Part shown: positions 56,800 to 64,000 of the stretch, piece by piece
Layout: each line of letters starts with the position of its first letter
How positions within the stretch are numbered: position 1 is the stretch's first letter
NCBI GenBank assembly: GCA_035079385.1
Contig: JAVHKY010000024.1
Location: 7,750,001-7,814,000, forward strand
Direction: 5' to 3'
DNA from: Aspidiotus rigidus
Taxonomy: Eukaryota > Arthropoda > Insecta > Hemiptera > Diaspididae
DNA: 64,000 nt
Program-made: the position numbers and the translations under genes
The notes under the pieces: generated by a model
The model's input: the letters and a program-made list of their open reading frames with translations, nothing else
Database searches by the model: none
Told to the model about the DNA's origin: nothing

Positions 56800-58600
56800 C
56801 CTTTTTCTATTTTTTTTTCAGTTTAAAGAAGAAGATCAATATTTCGCCGCGAACTATCAATTGTTCGAGCTCGTAACAACCTTTGCGGCCGATATTAACG
56901 ACAGAGTCGTCCTACCTCCGTACTTCATCCGATATTTTTGCGACGTATATTTTTTGCAAAATACTCTGACCTCTTTCTCTTTCACAGTGGATTCATTTAC
57001 ATCGCGTACCGGTATATAGTTACTGTAATTCTTTCTTTTACAATCATCGTCTTTTATAAAAAGAAATACACGGTCGTATTCAGCCTATAGTAGTATATAC
57101 TATATTATATTAATTTCAAAAAGCGGAAGAAATGAACGAGTCTGTAGCGATTATACGCTCTTTCCTATAATATAATGTAAACCTCGTTAGGTCTAATAGA
57201 CTTCAAAAGGTTCCTTTTGCACGAACGGAATGGAATGTACTCGTATATATATCTTCAATAAAAATATCATCTCTCCGGCTTCTATTATTCACGCATCCGT
57301 TTGTTGAAAATGACGAGGGTCCGGGGTCCGAGGTACGCATACAGGACGCGATTTCATCTCGTTAAAGACTGAATAAAATGAAATAAAACGAGCGAGAAAG
57401 AAAGAAATGCAAAATTTATATACATAAAAAAAGTCAACCCCATCGTACATAAATATAAATGCGGATGGAACGAATCGCGTTCTTACTGCATTAGTACATG
57501 AATATTGTTAATGGAGCGTGAAAAAAAAAAAATCAAGAAGAGAAAAAGAAGAGAAACTTCTTCGTTGATGGTGAGCGAATTTAGGATGGTTTTAAGGTGT
57601 TATACACGCGGATATGTAAACGTATAGCTGGTAGCTAGGCGTTTGTGTATCGGAAGTAGTATGCGTTTAAAACTTATTCTCCCCACGAAGAATGAAAGAA
57701 GGTGGAATCCCGAACTAAAAACAAATAAAATCCTAAATATACGCCGAATTTAAGCCCATTAAAATCCCCCCAGGTGACACTGAAGAGGAAAATTCGGTGC
57801 ACTAATGTTTTGTAGCGCGTCTGAATTTTATTCTGTAATACACGAGATAATACTCTTAAATCAGAATAAAAAACTTTACGACGAACGAGAAACGCATTAT
57901 TTAAAAATACTAAACAAAATTGGGCACGTGATCATTCTCTGTTGGCATCGGAGAGATTGATGCAGAATTACAACGGAAAATTGACCAGTAAATTGCATTG
58001 TGTGAAGTATCGTACAGAATTCATCCTCGGGAGACACCAGTAACAGATCAGGTATTGAGGTGTGATTTTTCCTTACTGATACGACTAATTTTTTGAAGGA
58101 GACATTCCAAAATGAGGGCTGTACCATATAAGATTACAAGACTAATTTGAGTTCAAGAACTCTGCAAAATATTGACTAATTGTGCTTACCTGCTGAAGTC
58201 CTTAACTTTTCAATGATGTGGTCATCTCCACTCTTCTATTGTACACGCATGGTAGATGGGAAACAATTTTCCCACGTCTTCCATCAGGGAAACAAAGGAA
58301 AATAAGAATAGTTATCCACTTTAGGCATGTAAACATGGAAGATCATAAACAAACAGATCAATCGAGAATGATGATGTATTAAAAGTCAATTGTTCTTTAC
58401 AATCCATTTCTTTAGCTCTATTTCTGCACTATACGAAGGTGGAGATTCGCTCAACGGTAAGTTCTATCAAGTATAATTACGAGTATTTATAAGTACGTAT
58501 GTGGAAGTCATCATCACTATAATATAGCATTAGCTGCCAGAAATTATACTTCAATCAAGATTAAATTAAATGTTACACCAAAAGTGTAGATCGTTGCGCA
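56800..58600. other. No supported gene; unique sequence
   Basis: A T-rich acceptor-like tract (TTTTTTTTCAG, about 56810-56820) precedes an open frame (FKEEDQYFAANYQLFELV...) ending at 57019, but no donor or domain is evident, so I do not call it. 56.9-57.7 kb has CpG-rich words and no repeats. 57.9-58.6 kb is plain AT-rich. Confidence 0.35.
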
Positions 58601-59957
58601 CGACTTATCTGCGCAAGATCAACCCCAGAGACGGGTCACCTGTTTATTGGCCTGATCGCCTTTGAGAGAGACGGGGGCGTATGAGCGTGCACGCACGCCC
58701 AAAGTGGTCCCCAAAAAACCGCACCTCCGGCACCGGTATCCACCCCTTAGGGCATTGCGTCGGTAGTCCAGAGGGTTCGAATTGAGAGTGGCCTGGCTCC
58801 ATTTCTCCTGGGGTTCCGCGCGCTGTGCAATGTCCGTCAATGAGGCCACTACAGGGGTCTACCCTACTGACCGAGGGAGCGCTCAGCACTCAACCTGGAA
58901 TTCAGATAGTCCTGTACCATGGACGCACGCGTATCAACCGCTCCACCAGGCTTTCAGTCATTATTGGGAACTCACTAGGAGCTCACCAGCAATGTTTCGC
59001 GACTCTGGCTTCTCAGGCGGGGGTTTCTTCCTCCTCCTCTTCTTCTTCTAGGGTTGTCTTGTGCTTGCCCTTTTATTTTTTTTTCTCTTCTGTGGTGCGC
59101 TCCCTCCTGAGCGCCCTGTGTATGGTGGTACTGGTGCTGGCGAAAGGTGATGTGGCAGCAGCAGCAGCGTGGGGGATGGTACACATAGATGCGAGAGGCC
59201 ATAACGTGGCTCTACATCTGCCGCTCCCATTCCGCGTTCATTTTCATCTTCATTTCCTTAGCGGCAAATGTAGATACATAGTTCCATGCCTGCGTTGTTC
59301 TGAGCATGCATGGAACCAGATTACCTGTGAGTTCTTCATCTTCCCCATCTCAGCAAGAGACCGTTTTAGCTCACCCCGCTCACGTCTCCACGCCACACAC
59401 TTAAAGATGGTGTGTTGTGGTTCATCATTCCGCTCCTGACAGTGTGAATACGACGGTTCCTCAACTTTCCCCATTATGTGTAGGTACTTGTTGAAGCACC
59501 CATGGCCACTCATCATTTGTGTGAGATGAAAGTTTAACTGGCCATGGTCTCGGTCCATCCACTGGTCAAGATCACGTATTAGCACGCGGGTCCACTCACC
59601 TTTTGCTGTTTGAGCGAGTTGCTCTTTTCATTCGGCAAGCAAGGAGCGCCTGGCCTCCTGCTTGACCCGCAAGGCTTCATTGATGGTCTTTGTCTTCTTC
59701 TTTGCCTCGAACACCGCTGCTCGCTCTTCCGCAAGCAGCTCAACTGGTGATGTCCGTGCTAATACTCAAAGAGCATCCGTCGACACAGTGCGGTAGGCAC
59801 TAACACACCTAAGCGCAGCTCTTCGTTGGATTTTCTCCATTTCTCTTCTTCTATATGCAATCTTCATAGAGTCGGCCCAGACTGGGGCTTAATAAAGGAG
59901 GACCGATATTGCTACACTCATGTAGAGTCTTCTTACAGCTTCTCTAGGTCCTCCCGG
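58600..59957 (-). mobile_element. R1-clade LINE 3' end, 5'-truncated
   Basis: The minus strand from 59957 reads GGPREAVRRLYMSVAISVLLY (21st-residue neighbours omitted), then APVWADSMKIAYRRREMEKIQ, RRAALRCVSAYRTVS and further the domain WMDRDHGQLNFHLTQMMSGH with a Cys/His cluster (SHC...H-T-I-F-K-C, near 59430), ending at a stop at 59250. These are the end of RT and the C-terminal CCHC-like region of R1-type ORF2. The 3' UTR-like part (about 59249-58600) contains CCTTAGGGCATTGCG, resembling R1 3' ends as I know them. In-frame stops and one lost Cys mean a dead copy. Its 5' border joins PLE sequence at about 59957. Confidence 0.8.
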
Positions 59958-61340
59958 GTTCAAAATTAGGTGGCACAACCGTCCACGTACAGAGAACGTC
60001 ATCAACGTACTTGTGCCAGTAGTGTATATGATTGAGTAGAGTCTGGCCCGAGGAGAAGAGGTCAAGTTCAATAACTGCGACATGAATACTTCGGAGATGA
60101 GGAAGCCCAAAGGTGATCCAATAGGGATCCCTATTTCATCAGGGAACTCAGAAAATTTCCGTTCGAATTCACAAAAATTGTAGGACCAACAGATATTCAA
60201 AAGATTGAAAAATTCTTGAGATTCATTATGAGGGATATTGGAGTTAACCAATGACTGACTCATACGCTGCATGGTGGCAGCTTTAGGGATATTTGGGAAC
60301 AGACCCACGATATCAAACGAGCAAAGGGTCGCGCCCGGAGGCAGTTTTACATCCTTAAGAGCATCAGCCAAGGACACCAAATTCAAAACCGAATGGAGAG
60401 ACTCATATTCAACGCGGTTTTTGAACCAACGGTCCAGGAATTTAGCAAGGAGGTAAGGGGGGGGGGAGGAAACGAAAGAGACCACAGGACGCAACGGGAA
60501 CCCATAAAGAAGAAAAGGCGTAGGTTTGGGAACAAGGAGAGCTTTTTTCATAGCTGTGGTTCCAATAATAACTTCACAATTATTAATGACACTCTTGACT
60601 TCTTTGACGTAGCCAGGGAAATTGAAATTCTTGTTCTCCTTAACCCTATATTGTTGGAACACTTCATGAACCATGGCAGCGTATGAAAATTTTTCCATCA
60701 CCACGACGGCATTACCCTTGTCTGCCTCAGTGACAATCAGATCTCCCTCTTTAATCTTTTTCTGTAGACCCTTGATCACTCCGCTCATGACGTTATTCAT
60801 ACGGGGGAGGGGGGTATTGCGGACGAGTTCAGCATAAACTTTTTGGGTATTAACCCCAGGACGAATTTTCATAGCGAGGTCAGCGACCAAATTCGCCAAC
60901 GTTTCGTCATTCCTGGGGGGAGGTAAACTAAACTTCAACCCATTCTCCAGGAGGGCTGTTTCCTCTCTATTGAACAATACCAGACTATTGTTTATAAGGG
61001 GGGGGGGGGGTTGGAACACTTGAACTAAACCAACGTCACTGTCTCCTTCATTGACCATATCGGTCTTTTCCTTCATTAGGGAGGATATCTTCCTACTTTT
61101 CCTCTCCTTCAAAATCCTCTCAAACTTACGACACTTCTCGTTGACGTCACGCATAAGCCGATCAAAGTCAGAGAGTCTTGAGTGGACTAAAAGATTCAAT
61201 CTAGTGGTAATATTATCCTTACCGTACTAACGACGCAATACCGTTCTTATCCACTTCACTTTCATATAATTTCCCAGTTTCTTAGTCGTGATCTTACAAT
61301 CGGAGTAGAAACGGAATTTCACAAATTTGGGTTTTAAATG
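59957..61340 (-). pseudogene. PLE reverse transcriptase, frameshifted and truncated
   Basis: The minus-strand frame runs from about 61335 (KFVKFRFYSDCKITTKK..., one stop at about 61234) through NLLVHSRLSDFDRLM, a linker, LIVTEADKGNAVVVM, a degenerate template-contact region, motif A LCSFDIVGLFPNIPKA, and motif B IGIPIGSPLGFLISEVF. The catalytic YVDD is present at 60009-59998 but in another frame, showing a frameshift between motifs B and C. Penelope-like elements use this RT, fused to a GIY-YIG endonuclease, to integrate at DNA ends. Here the thumb and endonuclease are missing, replaced by R1 sequence at about 59957. Confidence 0.85.
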
Positions 61341-61387
61341 TAACACCAAACACCGACGAAGAAACCAAATAAGAGAAGAAAACGAAG

Positions 61388-62150
61388 CTCACCTGGCTGA
61401 GTGAATGGTGTCAATGTTAATGTTGAGGCGATGGTTCGGGGGAAAATTACGAGGAAAAGTCTTGATTCCACCACCTCCCTCCCCCGAGATATGATCCGTG
61501 ATCGGAGATTGCATTGGGTCAGTCTCCCTTTTCTTGGGAGGTTCTCTACCGAATTGGGTCGGGCCCTTCGCCCGTTCGGTTTCAGACCGGCCTATTACAT
61601 CCCCACTACCGTCGAAGGGGTGTTCGTTAAGTTAAGGGACCGTATACCTGCGGATGAAAGGAGTGGTGATTGTAAATTGGAATGCAGGGATTGTTGAGGT
61701 TTTTATATCGATGAAACCGACCGCCAGATGAAGGTGAGATTAGACGAACACCTGAAGGCCTGAAAAAAGGGATGTTCGGGAGAATCAGCATTTGCCGATC
61801 ACTTGATCAACAGCGGTCATAGCTTCCGTGAGGGATCCGAAAGTCTCCTCCATAAGGAGAATTCATACTTTAAACGGATTGCCCTCGAGCACATAGAAAT
61901 AATTCATCATCTCAATACTGATGATATTACTGTGCTAAACACGCACATTCCGGAAGATGGCTTGATTGAACTCGTCTATGACTCACGCTATGAGTCCTCG
62001 TCTGATCAACCTTAATGATCCGAGGTTTCTTCTCCGTTCTTGTCAGTTGCTTTCATTTCAGCCCCGATGATGGTTTATTAACCGAAATCGCTCGGCTTTT
62101 ATTTATTTTCTGCGGTCTTTGTAGTTTTTATTCCTTTCTCGTCGTTATGG
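61388..62150 (+). pseudogene. PLE endonuclease module (GIY-YIG) and 3' region, broken
   Basis: The plus strand begins in the RT-endonuclease linker (VNVNVEAMVRGKITRKSLD, LGRFSTELGRALRPFGF) and enters the GIY-YIG domain (KLECRDC, stop at 61695-61697; then FYIDETDRQMKVRL, another in-frame stop, AFADHLINSGHSFREGSE, HIPEDGLIELVYDS), ending 62015. In intact relatives the first part reads YVGET. Two stops plus a lost Gly indicate decay. A hammerhead motif follows at 62056-62100 and the shared PLE tail ends near 62150. Head-to-head with the RT copy on the minus strand. Confidence 0.8.
62056..62100 (+). ncRNA. Hammerhead ribozyme motif E
   Basis: CCGATGA (62064-62070; U4 changed to C), stem II GGTT/AACC with loop TATT (62072-62083), GAAA (62084-62087), TCGC, then T-C (62092-62093) with expected cleavage after C62093. 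Stem I AGCC (62060-62063) pairs with GGCT (62094-62097) perfectly. Architecture matches motifs B and D in other PLE copies. Confidence 0.65.
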
Positions 62151-63080
62151 ACAAACGTAATTTGGAGGAGCAAATCCGTTTAATTCTTCTCTAAACTTGG
62201 GAAGGAAAATGAATAGCAACAACATTTGTATCAAAAAAAGTATCCAAATATACAATATTCAACTTTCTGATTCAGACAGATATAATCCACATTGACTATA
62301 GGAGCTACAGGTTTTGAGGATTCGACGGAATGAGTGCAAAATGGGTTTTTCTTTTTCTTAATCTCGAATCACTATGATATATTCAAGATAATGCGATAGA
62401 ATGAGTCCCGAAGTTGAATAATAAATGGTACTTTTTGGCCTCAAAACGTTCAATGAAGTGAGCTCTTTGGGAAAGTTATTCGAGCAATCAAATCGTTCAA
62501 GTCTGAGGAAAGATCCCACACAACTTGAATTCCTTGTTCGTAATATACATTAACTCATATTATAAAACACTGAAATTGGTTTTTTGTAATTTATTTTAGC
62601 CTAGTATTATAGGCGTAGTATATTTATTGCATGCTAAATCATACCACAGAGTAGATGTATTTTAGCTAACCCCTGAGCCCATTTTAGAAGGAAGAACGAG
62701 AATTAATAGCTTCCCTATCTTCAATATTCAAGTTTGTGTAGCTTGATATGCTGTATTATAGGCTAACTTATAATAAGATGATGGTCAAGTCCCACGGCAG
62801 CAAAGTTTGAAATTTCTCCATTTCCAAAGTCACGGTCCGATAGAAGCACGGACCCATGGACATCGGAATTAGGTGGATATTTAGAGCGAATACATGCAGT
62901 ATATTATTAAAAATGTCCAGTCTCGTTTTTAAGTCGATAAGGTTCTTACGTGGAAATTGTTTCAAGTTCTTTTTCCTGTCGTATCAACACTTTGTATGTA
63001 TAGTTTATGATTCTAAATTCTTTGAAATCCCTCAAACTCCATCCCTGACGCCTCCCCCAACAGAATTCTAAGATCATGTG
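62150..63080. other. No supported gene
   Basis: AT-rich sequence between two PLE copies without TE ends, structural RNA or a domain-bearing ORF. Confidence 0.4.
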
Positions 63081-63149
63081 CCTATCGAAGAAAAGCTCCA
63101 CAATACTCGAAAGAGTAAACTGGAGGGCAATTTGCAAGAACCGCAGAAG

Positions 63150-63205
63150 AATATACAAGGAAGCCACGAGCGCGCTTTCGGTTAAACAACCATTCTCAAG
63201 CGTAG
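63150..63205 (-). ncRNA. Decayed hammerhead motif F
   Basis: Minus strand: TTGAGAA (63199-63193) where CTGATGA is expected, stem II GGTT/AACC with loop GTTT intact, GAAA (63179-63176), GCGCGC-T-C. The core is disrupted, so it should be inactive. Interesting because the protein ORF beside it is still open. Confidence 0.5.
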
Positions 63206-63267
63206 ATAAAAAAAGCGACTCGACGAGATGGGAAAAGAGAACAGTCACAACGACGGAGGAGAAGAAA

Positions 63268-63999
63268 TCATGATTGAACTAGCGAAGTATGAGACTGTGA
63301 GTCATACTCGTAAACTAGCTCGACCAACCCCTCGTCCGGAATGTACCTGTTGACTAGATTTATATCATCGCTATTAAGATGACGAATAATTTCGATGTTT
63401 TCCAGAGCACGGCGTTTGAAGTAAGCCTTCTCTCTGTGGAGGCGGGTTTCCGACCCCTCCCTGAAGCCATGACCACTAGTTATAAGGTGGTTAGCAAATG
63501 CGGATTCGCCCAAATGCCATTTTTCCCAATCTTTTAGGTGTTCAGACACTCTAATTTTAATTGGACGACTAGTCTCGCCTACATACATCCCATTACAGTC
63601 CCTGCAAGCTATGCTATAAACTCCGCTCTTTTCAAGGGGCGGGATAGGGTCCTTTGACCTGAATAGTAGCCCTTTTACCGTCGTAGGGTTATAAAACACA
63701 GGATGGAAACCGAAGGGGCGGAGGGCGCGACTCAATTTCGAAGAAAATTTACCCAAGAAGGTGAGTTTAATGAAACGGGTCCTGCTATCGACAGAGGAGT
63801 CGCGGGGGAGGGAGGTAGTTGAATCAAGGCAATTCCGCGTGATCTTCCTCCGGACCATAAGGTCAATGTCCACGTTGACTTCATTCACTCTAGCCAAGTA
63901 TTTTATAATATTGAGTTCTTTCTGGAAAGCTGCCTGGTTCAGCGGGATGCGGGTTAGCCGATGGATGAAGCTATTAAATGCCGTGAACTTGTGAGAAAC
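63268..63999 (-). CDS. PLE protein, C-terminal 243 aa, open at window edge
   Basis: An uninterrupted frame from the window edge to the stop at 63268. It begins with thumb sequence (HKFTAFNSFIHRLTRIPLN, LNIIKYLARVNEVNVD), then a linker with LTFLGKFSSKLSRALRPFGF, the GIY-YIG nuclease starting GVYSIACRDC..MYVGETSRP with the catalytic Arg in IKIRVSEHL, and the conserved SAFANHLITSGHGF and SDDINLVNRYIPDEGLVELV blocks. In PLEs this nuclease nicks target DNA to prime reverse transcription in the nucleus. No stops in 243 codons suggests a younger copy than the others. The start lies outside the window. Confidence 0.85.
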   Translation of the reverse strand, partial: VSHKFTAFNSFIHRLTRIPLNQAAFQKELNIIKYLARVNEVNVDIDLMVRRKITRNCLDSTTSLPRDSSVDSRTRFIKLTFLGKFSSKLSRALRPFGFHPVFYNPTTVKGLLFRSKDPIPPLEKSGVYSIACRDCNGMYVGETSRPIKIRVSEHLKDWEKWHLGESAFANHLITSGHGFREGSETRLHREKAYFKRRALENIEIIRHLNSDDINLVNRYIPDEGLVELVYEYDSQSHTSLVQS

Positions 64000-64000
64000 A

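Larger units (their letters stand above)
63085..64000 (-). mobile_element. PLE 3' part: RT thumb, GIY-YIG endonuclease, 3' region (runs off window)
   Basis: The largest clean PLE piece in the window. The minus strand enters at the window edge inside the RT thumb and ends, after a 3' region with a decayed hammerhead, near 63085. The tail words (CAAGAACCGCAGAAGAAT on plus) match those at 29.42 and 62.10 kb. The upstream RT must lie beyond position 64000. Confidence 0.85.

Noticed and set aside
56549..57019. 156-codon plus ORF with an acceptor-like T-tract at its middle
   Set aside because: Crosses a dispersed repeat, no donor site or domain; at best a weak exon from about 56821.
58825..59439. 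204-codon plus-strand ORF
   Set aside because: Antisense to the R1-type LINE coding and 3' UTR region, no domain, low-complexity Ser run.

Overview
This is a eukaryotic, AT-rich and strongly repeat-dominated window, most likely from an arthropod and probably an insect. Three things point that way: a 3' piece of an R1-clade LINE (a clade known essentially from arthropods), several Penelope-like retroelements (PLEs) with GIY-YIG endonucleases, and a spliced hAT transposase gene. There are no operons, dense gene runs or ribosome-binding sites. Most open reading frames are short chance ORFs in intronic or intergenic DNA. Only two protein genes look intact: the hAT transposase (25541-27116, one intron) and a small predicted secreted protein just downstream (27500-27979). 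One or two possible short host exons (14238-14317; weaker 35243-35364) suggest that part of the window is intron of a larger plus-strand gene.

Layout. 0-7.9 kb: little structure except dispersed-repeat segments. 7.9-9.6 kb: an orphan hammerhead-ribozyme motif, a minus-strand LINE RNase H remnant and a 200-bp MITE. 9.6-20 kb: mostly unique sequence with a 201-bp foldback, a candidate exon, short tandem repeats and a tRNA-Thr(TGT)-like gene. 20-22 kb: plus-strand LINE 3' end with poly-A, then a 168-bp tandem duplication. 22.5-27.4 kb: a DNA-transposon cluster (MULE SWIM-domain fragment, a 1-kb TIR element, a TA-flanked 686-bp MITE, and a complete 2327-bp hAT with a perfect 8-bp target duplication). 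27.5-28 kb: secreted-protein gene. 28.4-28.9 kb: small TIR-bounded unit containing a tRNA-like sequence. 29.2-32.6 kb: broken PLE copies with hammerhead motifs, a 57-bp minisatellite and a long stretch of a dispersed repeat family. 35.5-38.6 kb: hAT-type MITEs, a 160-bp-period degenerate array and a near-perfect 49-bp-arm hairpin. 42-45.5 kb: a 525-bp tandem duplication and a decayed LINE. 47.8-50.9 kb: dispersed repeats and a minus-strand LINE. 54.6-56.6 kb: a 1.95-kb foldback. 58.6-64 kb: an R1/PLE chimaera followed by head-to-head PLE copies, the last running off the window end.

The most notable system is the set of hammerhead self-cleaving ribozyme motifs (five recognisable, one decayed). 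Four sit in the 3' regions of PLE copies. One lies inside a 228-bp insertion, flanked by GTTGTC repeats, that interrupts a PLE endonuclease. One is an orphan of a different subfamily. All have very short, palindromic stem III segments, the architecture reported for PLE hammerheads that work as dimers. The second is the intact hAT, inserted about 110 bp upstream of the secreted-protein start codon. Coordinates of decayed repeats are approximate. All calls come from reading the sequence, with no database comparison.
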